Shown: in pieces, positions 1 to 9,969 of the stretch
Layout: the number at the start of each line of letters is the position of its first letter
Position numbering within the stretch: the stretch's first letter is position 1
The notes under the pieces: generated by a model
Told to the model about the DNA's origin: nothing
What the model saw: only the letters and a program-made list of their open reading frames with translations
Databases searched by the model: none
Source: Nocardiopsis algeriensis
Lineage (GTDB): Bacteria > Actinomycetota > Actinomycetes > Streptosporangiales > Streptosporangiaceae
Length of the DNA: 64,000 nt
Direction: 5' to 3'
NCBI RefSeq assembly: GCF_014203695.1
Contig: NZ_JACHJO010000010.1
Location: 159,745-223,744, forward strand
Position numbers and translations under genes: made by a program

Positions 1-1
1 C

Positions 2-400
2 GGCTTCGTCAAGTACGGCGTGTGCCCGTCCGAGGTGCACCTGCTCACGACGCGCGGGCGCAAGTCGGGCTTCCTGCGCACCACTCCCGTCAGCGTGCTG
101 GACAGCGACCGCGGCCGCTTCCTGGTCTCCCCCTACGGGGAGGTCGGCTGGGTGCGCAACATCCGCGCGGACGGCTTCGCCACCCTGCGCCAGGGCGGCT
201 GGATCGAACTGGTCAGTGTGCGCGAGCTGGCACCCGAGGAGGCCGGCCCGGTCCTGCGGGAGTACGTCGCCTTTCCGCGGACCGCCGTGGTCGCGCCCTA
301 CTTCGAGGCACCGCCCGAGGCACCGGAGGAGGCCTTCACGGCCGAGGCCGACCGCCACCCGGTGTTCGAGATCGTGCGCTCGACCACCGTCCGCATCTGA
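2..400 (+). CDS. Deazaflavin-dependent (Ddn-like) oxidoreductase, 5' truncated
   Basis: The reading frame is open from base 2, so this is the C-terminal 132 residues of a gene that starts before the window. The fragment opens with a GFVKYGV segment, then LLTTRGRKSG and a TPV strand, followed by 'VSPYGEVGWVRNIRADG'. That series is the signature of the F420-dependent nitroreductase/Ddn (DUF385) family, small split-barrel proteins that bind coenzyme F420. Family proteins are about 140-150 residues, so only a short N-terminus is missing. The substrate cannot be inferred. A strong hairpin follows the stop and separates it from the convergent rel gene. A GTG at base 20 could be misread as the start, but the coding frame clearly continues upstream. 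Confidence 0.8.
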   Translation, partial: GFVKYGVCPSEVHLLTTRGRKSGFLRTTPVSVLDSDRGRFLVSPYGEVGWVRNIRADGFATLRQGGWIELVSVRELAPEEAGPVLREYVAFPRTAVVAPYFEAPPEAPEEAFTAEADRHPVFEIVRSTTVRI

Positions 401-403
401 CCG

Positions 404-447
404 GCGCCGCGGCCCCGGTCCCCGCGCGGGGGCCGGGGCCGCGGCGC
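404..447. terminator. Bidirectional terminator hairpin between the Ddn-like gene and rel
   Basis: A 15-bp perfect stem has arms at 404-418 and 433-447 around a loop that is itself self-complementary. It lies between the stop of the plus-strand oxidoreductase and the stop of minus-strand rel. No long T-run follows, which is usual for high-GC actinobacterial terminators. Confidence 0.7.
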
Positions 448-460
448 GGCGGGACCCGGG

Positions 461-2905
<2,445 letters not shown>

Positions 2906-3090
2906 GCCTACCTCCCGCGGTTCCTCCCGGCCGGCGCGGGCGTCGTCAGCGCCGCCCGTCCGCACCGGTACACGTGCGTCTGTCAGGGCCGGTCCTCGAT
3001 GTGGCCGCCGCGGTCCCCCGTCCCGAATTCTTCCCCCTCGCCCCGGGAACAGTCAGGTGTCCGCGCCGTGCCCCGGACCGCGGAAGCGCC

Positions 3091-3106
3091 TGTGACGTAA
3101 GTCACA
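3091..3106. promoter_or_regulatory. Crp-type palindrome upstream of rel
   Basis: The 16-mer TGTGACGTAAGTCACA matches the TGTGA-N6-TCACA consensus of the Crp/Fnr family exactly. It lies in the apt-rel intergenic region, about 186 bp upstream of the rel start. Control of rel by a cAMP-Crp-type regulator is an inference. Confidence 0.55.
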
Positions 3107-3195
3107 TGCACGTCACGCCTTGTACGGGATCACTTCAACGGCGAGGCGCCCCCGCGCATTCCTGGGAACGGCGGCGGTGCGGATCGGCAAGGGAC

Positions 3196-3750
3196 TCAGA
3201 CCGAGAGGAGAGCGTGCAGCTCCACGTCGGACAGCTTCTCCCGCCCCGGGAGCGCGGAGAGCTCCATCAGGACGGAGAATCCAACGACCGTACCACCCGC
3301 TCTGCGCACCAGGTCCACCGCCGCCCTGCCGGTGCCGCCGGTGGCCAGCACGTCGTCGAGCACGAGTACGCGGCTGCCGGGTGTGATCGCGTCCGCATGG
3401 ATCTCCAGGACCGCGGTCCCGTACTCCAGATCATAGGCCTGGCCGAGGGTGTCCGCGGGCAGTTTCCCGGCCTTGCGTGCCGGGACGAAGCCGGCGTCCA
3501 GCGCCAGGGCGGCCGGCGCCCCGAAGATGAACCCCCGGGCCTCCAGGCCGACGACGTGGTCCACTCCCCCGGCCCGGAAGGGGTCGACGAGTCCGGCCAC
3601 GGCCGCTGCGAAGGCCTGCGGGTGGTTGAGCAGCGGCGTGATGTCCTTGAACAGGACACCCGGCCGGGGAAAGTCGGGGACGTCGCGGATGTGGGCCTGG
3701 ATCAGCTCCAGGGCCGCGGCGCCGTCCGCGATCGTGGTGTCGTGGGCCAT
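3196..3750 (-). CDS. apt: Adenine phosphoribosyltransferase
   Basis: Apt salvages adenine by joining it to PRPP to give AMP in the cytosol. The 184-residue protein has the family length. It shows FPRPGVLFKDITPLL near 27-41, the VGLEARGF segment near 67-74, and the PRPP-binding signature VLVLDDVLATGGT at 128-140 with its two acidic residues. The ATG at 3750 begins the MAHDTT sequence; a weak AAGG lies about 13 bases upstream. The gene precedes rel in the usual order. Directly upstream, however, is yajC rather than secF: the secD-secF pair expected between yajC and apt is missing. Two hairpins lie in the yajC-apt gap, so apt may have its own promoter. Confidence 0.95.
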   Translation of the reverse strand: MAHDTTIADGAAALELIQAHIRDVPDFPRPGVLFKDITPLLNHPQAFAAAVAGLVDPFRAGGVDHVVGLEARGFIFGAPAALALDAGFVPARKAGKLPADTLGQAYDLEYGTAVLEIHADAITPGSRVLVLDDVLATGGTGRAAVDLVRRAGGTVVGFSVLMELSALPGREKLSDVELHALLSV

Positions 3751-3779
3751 GTGTGGATCGGACCTTCTGATGTCATGGC

Positions 3780-3806
3780 GGTACCGGCCCCGCCGGGGCC
3801 GGTACC
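3780..3806. terminator. Perfect 12-bp hairpin between yajC and apt
   Basis: GGTACCGGCCCC and its exact complement flank a 3-base GCC loop. It lies about 30 bp before the apt start on the minus strand. It could terminate the ruv-yajC transcript or mark the site where secDF was lost; no T-run follows. Confidence 0.5.
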
Positions 3807-3848
3807 GAAACCTGTGGTGGGACGCCGTTCCCGCCCCGGAGAGGCGCT

Positions 3849-3896
3849 GCGGTCGCGGCCGTCCTCCGAAGGCGGCGGCCGGAGGCCGCGGACCGC
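3849..3896 (-). terminator. Imperfect hairpin just downstream of yajC
   Basis: GCGGTC-GCGGCC at 3849-3860 pairs with GGCCGC-G-GACCGC at 3884-3896, with one bulged base and further inner pairs. It starts about 20 bp after the yajC stop, a position consistent with terminating the ruvC-ruvA-ruvB-yajC transcript. Confidence 0.45.
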
Positions 3897-3916
3897 CCCT
3901 GGGAAATCCGGCCGGG

Positions 3917-4291
3917 TCAGTCCTTGCCGGGCTTGTCGTCGTCGCCGAAGTCGGGCCGGTCCTCGACCGGGGTGTCGTCGGCCTGCGGGGTGAGGACGTC
4001 GCCCACACCGGCCTTGAGCATGCGGATGCGGGTGCCCGGAGAGATCTCCAGGACGATGTCCGTGTCCTGCACCTCGATCACGGTGGCGTAGATCCCGGCC
4101 TTGGTCATGACCTCGACCCCGGGGACCAGGGCGTTCTGCATCTGCGCCTCCTGCTGGCGGCGCTTCTGGGCCGGGCGCCAGAAGAGGAGCCAGAACACGA
4201 GAAGCATCAGCAGGAACGGGAACAGCATGCCGAAGATCCCGCCGCCGGCGGCGGGGTCGGCCTCGGCGGCGAAGTGGTAAAGGCCCTGCAC
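3917..4291 (-). CDS. yajC: Preprotein translocase accessory subunit YajC
   Basis: YajC is a small single-span membrane protein that associates with SecDF at the Sec translocon. The 124 residues show one hydrophobic helix at about 20-38, then the cytoplasmic RPAQKRRQQEAQMQNALVPG segment and a beta-rich tail with the VMTKAGIYATV pattern typical of the family, ending in an acidic stretch. The GTG at 4291 is preferred because AGGAAGGA lies 7 bases upstream. The gene follows ruvB as in other actinobacteria. SecD and SecF, its usual partners and downstream neighbours, are not present here, so they must be encoded elsewhere or be lost. Confidence 0.93.
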   Translation of the reverse strand: MQGLYHFAAEADPAAGGGIFGMLFPFLLMLLVFWLLFWRPAQKRRQQEAQMQNALVPGVEVMTKAGIYATVIEVQDTDIVLEISPGTRIRMLKAGVGDVLTPQADDTPVEDRPDFGDDDKPGKD

Positions 4292-4536
4292 GGGGGCGTC
4301 CTTCCTGACGACGTGGTCGGTGGCCGACCGCCCGGACGGGGCAGCGGCCACGCTCTTGGTACCGGGTGCCGACCTGCTCGGAGCGGTACCCGCAGGTACA
4401 ACGCAGCGGGGGCCCAACTCGTTCCGCCGGTGCCCGATAACACTCCTGGGACTGCTGACCGGTTCGTGCCAGACTACGTGGCGGCGGTCACCGATTCCCC
4501 ACCGCCCGGGATCGGAGTGTTAACGGTTCGGCCCCC

Positions 4537-5616
4537 TCACGGAGAGGCCGGCGCGCCTCCCCCGGCCGCCGCTGCCGCACCGAAGGCCGCGTCCGGCGGA
4601 GGTGTGAGGCCCATGTGCTGCCAGGCCATCGGCGTGGCGACCCGGCCGCGCGGGGTGCGGGCCAGGAAGCCCGACCGGACCAGGAAGGGTTCGGCGACGA
4701 CCTCGACCGTCTCGGCCTCCTCCCCCACCGACACCGCCAGGGTGGACAGGCCCACGGGGCCGCCCCGGAAGCGGTGGAGGAGGACGTCGAGGATGGCCCG
4801 GTCCAGGCGGTCCAGGCCGAGCGCGTCGACCTCGTACAGGTCCAGCGCGGCCCGCGCGTTCTCCAGGTCCATGGCACCGCCCCCGCGCACCTCCGCGTAG
4901 TCGCGGACCCGGCGCAGCAGCCGGTTGGCGATGCGGGGCGTGCCGCGCGAGCGGCCGGCGATCTCGCGGGCGGCGTCGTCGTCCAGGGGTGCGCCGAGCA
5001 GGCCCGCCGAGCGGTGCAGGATCCGCTCCAGCTCCTCGGGGGTGTAGAAGTCCATGTGCGCAGTGAAGCCGAAGCGGTCGCGCAGGGGCGCGGGCAGCAT
5101 GCCCGCCCGGGTCGTGGCCCCCACCAGTGTGAACGGCGCGATGTCCAGGGGGATGGCGGTGGCACCGGGCCCCTTGCCGACGACGACGTCGACGCGGAAA
5201 TCCTCCATGGCGACGTAGAGCATCTCCTCCGCGGGGCGGGCCATCCGGTGGATCTCGTCGAGGAAGAGGACCTCTCCCTCCTGGAGGGTGGAGAGCACGG
5301 CGGCCAGGTCTCCGGAGCGCTCGATGGCCGGACCGGAGGTGATGCGCAGAGGCGCACCGAGCTCGGCGGCGATGATCATGGCCAGAGTGGTCTTGCCCAG
5401 ACCGGGCCCGCCGGACATGAGGATGTGATCGGGGGCGCGGCCGCGGCGGCGCGCGCTGTCGAGCACGAGGGAGAGCTGTTCGCGCACCCGCTCCTGGCCG
5501 ACGAACTCGTCGAGGGCGCGCGGGCGCAGCGCCCCCTCGATCTGGTGCTCGTCGATCCCGGCCTCGGGCGAGACGGCCTCGCGCCGGTGGTGGGGCCCGT
5601 CGTCGGGGTCGTACAC
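4537..5616 (-). CDS. ruvB: Holliday junction branch-migration ATPase RuvB
   Basis: RuvB is the hexameric AAA+ motor that drives branch migration with RuvA at Holliday junctions. The 359-residue protein carries Walker [10 protein letters not shown] at 69-77, Walker B FLDEIHR at about 118-124, a sensor I GATTR segment, the [12 protein letters not shown] sensor II/arginine region and a C-terminal winged helix. The C-terminal 20 residues are Ala/Gly/Pro-rich. GTG at 5616 is preceded by AAGGAGGAGG. It starts 15 bp after the ruvA stop, within the ruvC-ruvA-ruvB-yajC operon. Confidence 0.97.
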   Translation of the reverse strand: MYDPDDGPHHRREAVSPEAGIDEHQIEGALRPRALDEFVGQERVREQLSLVLDSARRRGRAPDHILMSGGPGLGKTTLAMIIAAELGAPLRITSGPAIERSGDLAAVLSTLQEGEVLFLDEIHRMARPAEEMLYVAMEDFRVDVVVGKGPGATAIPLDIAPFTLVGATTRAGMLPAPLRDRFGFTAHMDFYTPEELERILHRSAGLLGAPLDDDAAREIAGRSRGTPRIANRLLRRVRDYAEVRGGGAMDLENARAALDLYEVDALGLDRLDRAILDVLLHRFRGGPVGLSTLAVSVGEEAETVEVVAEPFLVRSGFLARTPRGRVATPMAWQHMGLTPPPDAAFGAAAAAGGGAPASP

Positions 5617-5631
5617 GGTCCTCCTCCTTTC

Positions 5632-6252
5632 CTAGGCGCGGCTGAGCCTGCGCAGGGCGCTGCGCAGGAGGACGGCGACGTCGGTGGTCTCCTCGGCCTC
5701 ATCGGCGACGGCGGCGGCCGCCGCCTCGGCGTCCTTGGCCGACCAGCCCAGGTTGACCAGGCCGGAGACGACCTGGGTGCGCCAGGCCCCGACCGGTCCG
5801 GCCGCCGCGGCGGAGCCGCCCGCGGGCGGGAGGGTGCCGTCGGTGAGCACGGGGGCGTCGAGCTTGCCGCGCAGTTCGAGGACGATCCGCTGGGCGCCCT
5901 TCTTGCCGATGCCGGGGACCCGGGTCAGGGCCGCGGTGTCCTCGGTGGCGACGGCCTGGCGCAGGGCGGCGGGGCTGTGCACGGAGAGCATGGCCAGGGC
6001 GAGGCGGGGTCCGACCCCGGAGGCCGTCTGGAGCTGCTCGAACAGGTGCTTCTCGTCGTCGTCGGCGAACCCGAAGAGGGTGAGGGACTCCTCGCGCACG
6101 ACGAGGCTGGTGGAGAGGGTGCCGGTCTCGCCCACGTGCAGGCGCGAGAGCGCGCTGGGGGTGCACTGCACGGACATGCCGACCCCGCCCACGTCGAGGA
6201 CGGCGCTGCCCGCGCCGCGGGCGGCCACCCGGCCGGTGAGGAACGCGATCAT
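5632..6252 (-). CDS. ruvA: Holliday junction DNA-binding protein RuvA
   Basis: RuvA binds four-way junctions as a tetramer and loads RuvB. The 206-residue protein has the N-terminal OB-fold (MIAFLTG, then GVGMSVQCTPSAL), two helix-hairpin-helix motifs (GVGPRLALAML and VPGIGKKGAQRIVLEL) and the C-terminal RuvB-interacting three-helix domain. Family alignment fixes the ATG at 6252. The nearest purine-rich stretch, AAGGAGAAGG, is about 20 bases upstream, so the initiation signal is loose. It lies between ruvC and ruvB with short spacing. Confidence 0.96.
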   Translation of the reverse strand: MIAFLTGRVAARGAGSAVLDVGGVGMSVQCTPSALSRLHVGETGTLSTSLVVREESLTLFGFADDDEKHLFEQLQTASGVGPRLALAMLSVHSPAALRQAVATEDTAALTRVPGIGKKGAQRIVLELRGKLDAPVLTDGTLPPAGGSAAAAGPVGAWRTQVVSGLVNLGWSAKDAEAAAAAVADEAEETTDVAVLLRSALRRLSRA

Positions 6253-6298
6253 CTTGTACGGGCACCGGCGGTGCCCTTCTCCTTCCTGGGGGCGGAGG

Positions 6299-6862
6299 TC
6301 ACCGGCCGCGGGCGCGCCGGGCCAGTTCCACCTTGCGGGCGAAGTCCTGCTGGGCCTGGGCGACGCGGGCCTGGGCCCCGCCGCGCCAGATGTGGCAGAT
6401 GGCCAGGGCGACGGCGTCGGCCGCGTCGGCGGGCCGGGGAGGGCTGTCCAGTCCGAGGATACGCGCCACCATGGTGCCCACCTGCGCCTTGTCGGCGCGC
6501 CCGCTGCCGGTGATGGCGGCCTTGGCCTCGCTGGGGGTGTGCAGGGCGACGGGCAGGCCGCGGCGGGCGGCGCAGACCAGGGCGATCCCGCTGGCCTGGG
6601 CGGTGCCCATGACGGTGCTGAGGTTGTGCTGGGCGAAGACGCGCTCGACCGCGACGGCGTCGGGGCGGACCCGGTCGATCCACTCCTCGATGCCCCGCTC
6701 GATGCCCAGGAGCCGCTGGGGCAGGTCGGCGTCGGGGCTGGTGCGCAGGGCGTCGGCCCCCACGAGGGAGAGCGGCCTCCCGATCGACCCGTCGACCGCG
6801 GCGATGCCGCAGCGGGTGAGTCCCGGGTCGATCCCCAGCACGCGCAACGCTCCACACCCCAT
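6299..6862 (-). CDS. ruvC: Crossover junction endodeoxyribonuclease RuvC
   Basis: RuvC is the dimeric resolvase that cuts Holliday junctions after RuvAB branch migration. The RNase H-like fold is clear in the 187 residues: [10 protein letters not shown] with Asp12, AVERVF with Glu73, and [12 protein letters not shown] with Asp146 and Asp149. These are the four metal-binding acidic residues. The ATG at 6862 is used, but it lacks a Shine-Dalgarno sequence. A TTG at 6847 would give the more typical N-terminus MRVLGIDPG and may be the true start. yebC, its normal upstream neighbour, lies 8 kb away beyond the NUDIX/NADAR block. Confidence 0.95.
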   Translation of the reverse strand: MGCGALRVLGIDPGLTRCGIAAVDGSIGRPLSLVGADALRTSPDADLPQRLLGIERGIEEWIDRVRPDAVAVERVFAQHNLSTVMGTAQASGIALVCAARRGLPVALHTPSEAKAAITGSGRADKAQVGTMVARILGLDSPPRPADAADAVALAICHIWRGGAQARVAQAQQDFARKVELARRARGR

Positions 6863-6949
6863 CGCTCTCGAACGCCAGTTCGCACCATGCTAGTGGAACC
6901 GGGCCGCGAAAAGGCGGTGGACGCGAGGGCGAACCCGCGCTAAGTTGCA

Positions 6950-6976
6950 CTCATTCAGAGAAACACTCAGCTTGAG
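6950..6976. promoter_or_regulatory. Twin CTCA-n3-xGAG sites upstream of the NUDIX gene
   Basis: CTCATTCAGAG (6950-6960) and CTCAGCTTGAG (6966-6976) are two related 11-bp inverted-repeat-like elements starting 16 bp apart on the same face of the helix. They sit in an AT-richer patch between divergent ruvC and the NUDIX gene, 17 bp before its start. An operator for the NUDIX-wHTH protein itself is a reasonable inference. Confidence 0.45.
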
Positions 6977-6992
6977 AAAAACGGAGGCGGAC

Positions 6993-7811
6993 ATGGCGAC
7001 CGAGGACGGCGGAGCGGCGGGCGGGGACGAGGGCAGCTTCCTCGCCGGCTACGACCCGCACGCCTTCGCACCCGTGGCGGTCACCGTCGACGTCGCCGCG
7101 CTCACGATCCGACCCGGGACCGCCGGACGGGGCAGGGAGCCGCACGTGCTGCTCGTCCGCCGCGGCGAGCACCCCCAGCGCGGCCGGTGGGCCCTGCCCG
7201 GAGGGTTCGTCCGGGCGGAGGACACCCCGCAGGGGCCCGCCGACGACGACCTCCCCGACGCCGCCCTGCGCGTCCTGTCGGAGAAGACCCTGCTGCCCGG
7301 CCCCCTCCATCTGGAGCAGCTGGCCACCTACGGCGCACGCGGACGCGACCCGCGCATGCGCGTGGTCTCGGTGGCCTACCTGCTCATGGCTCCCGACCTG
7401 CCCGAACCGCACCGCGGACGCGGCATCGAGGAGGCCGCCTGGGTCCCCTTGCGCGAACTCGGCCACGGCATCGGCGGACGGTCCCGGCACGCACTGGCCT
7501 TCGACCACGACCGCGTGCTCGCCGACGCCGTCGAGCGCGCCCGCTCCAAGCTGGAGTACACCTCCCTGGCGACGGCCTTCCTCCCGCCGGTGTTCACCAT
7601 CACCGAGCTGCGCGGGGTGTACGAGTCCGTCTGGGGCCGGGAGCTGCACGCCGCCAACTTCCACCGCAAGATCCTCGCGACCCCCGGCTTCGTCGAGGAC
7701 ACCGGCGAGCTCGCCGAGCGCGGCGGCACGGGCGGCGGACGCCGCCCCCGCCTCTACCGGGCGGGCGGCGCCGCCACCCTCCACCCTCCCCTGCTGCGCA
7801 GTACGCAGTGA
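6993..7811 (+). CDS. NrtR-like regulator: degenerate NUDIX domain plus winged helix
   Basis: The 272-residue protein has an N-terminal NUDIX fold and a C-terminal winged-helix region at about 188-258 (SLATAFLPPVFTITELRGVYE and later RRPRLYR). This is the architecture of NrtR, a repressor that senses ADP-ribose-type ligands. The Nudix box at 70-103 is broken: it starts with GGFV, but an insert of about ten residues follows, and the catalytic REUxEE core reads RVLSEK. Hydrolase activity is therefore doubtful and a ligand-sensing role is more likely. The ATG at 6993 follows GGAGG by 4-5 bases; a longer frame begins at 6945 without one. It is the first gene of a plus-strand operon with the J-domain/kinase, VWA and PurA-like genes. 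Confidence 0.85.
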   Translation: MATEDGGAAGGDEGSFLAGYDPHAFAPVAVTVDVAALTIRPGTAGRGREPHVLLVRRGEHPQRGRWALPGGFVRAEDTPQGPADDDLPDAALRVLSEKTLLPGPLHLEQLATYGARGRDPRMRVVSVAYLLMAPDLPEPHRGRGIEEAAWVPLRELGHGIGGRSRHALAFDHDRVLADAVERARSKLEYTSLATAFLPPVFTITELRGVYESVWGRELHAANFHRKILATPGFVEDTGELAERGGTGGGRRPRLYRAGGAATLHPPLLRSTQ

Positions 7812-7828
7812 ACCGGAAGGAGGTCCCC

Positions 7829-8938
7829 GTGACCGCCCCCGTCCACGGCCGCGAGGACGCCCTGCGCGCGCTGTCCGCGGCCACCGCCCCCACCGACCTG
7901 TTCGGCCCCCTCCCCGCGGACGGCCGGACCGTCCCCCCGGAGGCGACCGCCCGCTACCGCAGGCTCGCCCTGCTGCTGCACCCCGACACCGCGCGAGGGG
8001 ACGGCCGGGGCGCGGAGGCCTTCCTCCGCCTGGCGGAGCTGTGGGCGCGGTACCGCGCCGCCGCCACCGGGAGGGCGGGCGTCGCCGAGCAGACCCTCGT
8101 CACCCGGGAGCGCACCTACCGCACGAGCGGGGAGCCGCCCCTCTCCGGGCACGTCGCCGACCTCCACCCCGCGCACCACGAGAGGAACGGCGTCCGGCAC
8201 GAGGTCCTGCTCAAGGTGCCCCGCTCCCCCCGGGACAACGACCTCATGGAGGCCGAGGCCGCCTCCCTGCGCCGGATCCGCGAGCACGGGCCCGAACGCG
8301 CCCGCGCCTTCTTCCCCGAACTGGTGGAGAGCTTCCGCCACCGCGACCCCGGGACCGGGACCGAGCGGCGGGTCAACGTCCTGGACCGGTTGGAGGGCTT
8401 CCGCGGCCTCGACGAGGTACGCCGCGCCTTTCCCGGCGGCATCGACCCGCGCGACGCCGCCTGGATGTGGCGCCGCCTGCTGGTCGCGCTGGGCGCCGCG
8501 GCGGCGGCCGGGGTCGTGCACGGCGCGGTCGTGCCCGAGCACGTGCTCATCCACCCCGAGAAGCACGGACTGGTCCTCGTCGGCTGGTGCTGCTCGGTGG
8601 CCGCGGGCGCACCGGGGAGCACCCCGCACATCCCCGCGACGGTGCCCGGCCGGGAGGAGTTCTACCCGCCCGAGGTGGCCGCGCGCCGCCCCGCCCGCCC
8701 CGAGACCGACATCTTCATGGCGACCCGGTGCATCGAGCACGTCACCGCCGGCCGCCTGCCCCGCGCACTGCGCGCCTTCGCCCGCGGCTGCACCCTGCCC
8801 GCACCCGAACGGCGCCCCTCCGACGGATTCGCCGTGCTCGGCGAACTCGACGAGGCCCTGGAGCGGCTCTACGGCCCGCGCCGGTTCCGCCCCTTCCACA
8901 TGCCCTCCCCCGTCCGACCCCCGAAACCCCGCACCTGA
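7829..8938 (+). CDS. J-domain fused to a protein-kinase-like (pseudokinase) domain
   Basis: I do not recognise a named gene. Residues 38-78 form a minimal J-domain: a basic helix RYRRLALLL, the invariant HPD at 51-53, and a second helix AFLRLAELWARYR. J-domains stimulate Hsp70. Residues about 90-345 resemble a protein kinase: LLKVPR with a candidate beta-3 lysine at 129, an acidic helix EAEAASLRRI, and HGAVVPEHVL at 231-240 where an active kinase would read HxDxxxxN. The catalytic Asp is Ala and the Asn is His. The DFG position reads VGW, so it should be a pseudokinase. GTG at 7829 follows GGAAGGAGG. It starts 17 bp after the NUDIX stop, so the two are probably co-transcribed. Confidence 0.75.
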   Translation: MTAPVHGREDALRALSAATAPTDLFGPLPADGRTVPPEATARYRRLALLLHPDTARGDGRGAEAFLRLAELWARYRAAATGRAGVAEQTLVTRERTYRTSGEPPLSGHVADLHPAHHERNGVRHEVLLKVPRSPRDNDLMEAEAASLRRIREHGPERARAFFPELVESFRHRDPGTGTERRVNVLDRLEGFRGLDEVRRAFPGGIDPRDAAWMWRRLLVALGAAAAAGVVHGAVVPEHVLIHPEKHGLVLVGWCCSVAAGAPGSTPHIPATVPGREEFYPPEVAARRPARPETDIFMATRCIEHVTAGRLPRALRAFARGCTLPAPERRPSDGFAVLGELDEALERLYGPRRFRPFHMPSPVRPPKPRT

Positions 8939-8940
8939 GA

Positions 8941-8962
8941 GGACGTCTCCGAGAAGACGTCC
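8941..8962 (+). other. Small perfect hairpin between the J/kinase and VWA genes
   Basis: GGACGTCT and AGACGTCC flank a 6-base loop in the 44-bp gap inside the operon, just upstream of the VWA ribosome-binding site. It could modulate translation or transcript processing. It is short, so coincidence is possible. Confidence 0.35.
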
Positions 8963-8982
8963 CCGGCGAAGAAGGAGAAACC

Positions 8983-9969
8983 ATGGGAAGCAGCCACTGG
9001 TCCACCGACGCCTACCGCGCCCGCCGCGCCTACAACGCCTCGGCCGGACGCAGCGACTTCGGCTACACCGACGACGTCCTGTCGGGCGTCCCCCGCTCGT
9101 CCTGGAAGGCCCACCCCACCCTCGACCCCCGGGGGGTGGCCTTCCGCGAGAGCCGCGACTCCGACGCGCACCCCGAGTCGCTGGCGGTCTCCGTCCTGTT
9201 CGACGTCACCGGCTCGATGGGTCGCGTTCCGCGCACCCTCCAGCGCAAGCTGCCCGACCTGTTCGGCCTGCTCCTGCGCAAGGGCTACGTCGAGCACCCC
9301 CAGATCCTGTTCGGCGCCGTCGGCGACGCCACCTGCGACCGCGTCCCCCTCCAGGTGGGGCAGTTCGAGTCCGGCAACGAGCTGGAGGACGACCTGGGCA
9401 ACATCGTGCTCGAGGGCGGAGGAGGCGGCCAGAACACCGAGTCCTACGAGCTGGCCATGTACTTCATGGCCCGGCACACCTCCATGGACTGCCTGGAGAA
9501 GCGCGGCCGCCGCGGCTACCTGTTCCTCATCGGCGACGAGAGGGCCTACGGCGCCGTCAAGGCCCGGGAGGTGCGCTCGGTGATCGGCGACGACCTCACC
9601 GAGGACATCCCCTTCCCGGTGATCCTCGCCGAGCTGCGGAGCAGGTTCGAGGTGTACTTCGTCATGCCGAGCGGCAGCGCCCACTACCTCAGCGACGAGA
9701 TCCGCGGCTTCTGGGACACCCACCTGGGCCAGAACGTCATCCACCTGGAGGACCTGGACGCGGTGTCGGAGACCATCGCGGTCACCATCGGGATGGCCGA
9801 GGAGGCCGTGGACCTGGACCGGGGGCTGGCCGACCTGGCCGACGCCGGCTCGGAGGCGGGCGACGTCGTCGGCAGGGCGCTTCGGCCCCTGGCCGAGGCG
9901 CGCGGGTCGGTGGTGCGCTCGGGCCGGCTGCCCGGTACGCCCGGCGGCGCGGGGGTCGAGCGGCTGTGA
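8983..9969 (+). CDS. VWA-domain protein of the NUDIX/NADAR cluster
   Basis: The 328-residue protein has a von Willebrand factor A-like fold. The MIDAS sequence DVTGS lies at 74-78 after a hydrophobic strand (SLAVSVLF). A GQNTESYE segment supplies the expected threonine, and a strand ending in IGDERAYG the acidic residue, so a metal site looks intact. There is no signal peptide or membrane span, so it should act in the cytosol as a metal-dependent scaffold or adaptor. The first 65 residues are polar with a WSTDAYRARRAYN start. ATG at 8983 follows AAGGAG. Its TGA overlaps the GTG of the next gene, implying translational coupling with the PurA-like enzyme. Confidence 0.8.
   Translation: MGSSHWSTDAYRARRAYNASAGRSDFGYTDDVLSGVPRSSWKAHPTLDPRGVAFRESRDSDAHPESLAVSVLFDVTGSMGRVPRTLQRKLPDLFGLLLRKGYVEHPQILFGAVGDATCDRVPLQVGQFESGNELEDDLGNIVLEGGGGGQNTESYELAMYFMARHTSMDCLEKRGRRGYLFLIGDERAYGAVKAREVRSVIGDDLTEDIPFPVILAELRSRFEVYFVMPSGSAHYLSDEIRGFWDTHLGQNVIHLEDLDAVSETIAVTIGMAEEAVDLDRGLADLADAGSEAGDVVGRALRPLAEARGSVVRSGRLPGTPGGAGVERL

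Noticed and set aside
7829..8938. Active serine/threonine protein kinase
   Set aside because: The catalytic loop lacks the HxD Asp and the Asn, and no DFG is present.
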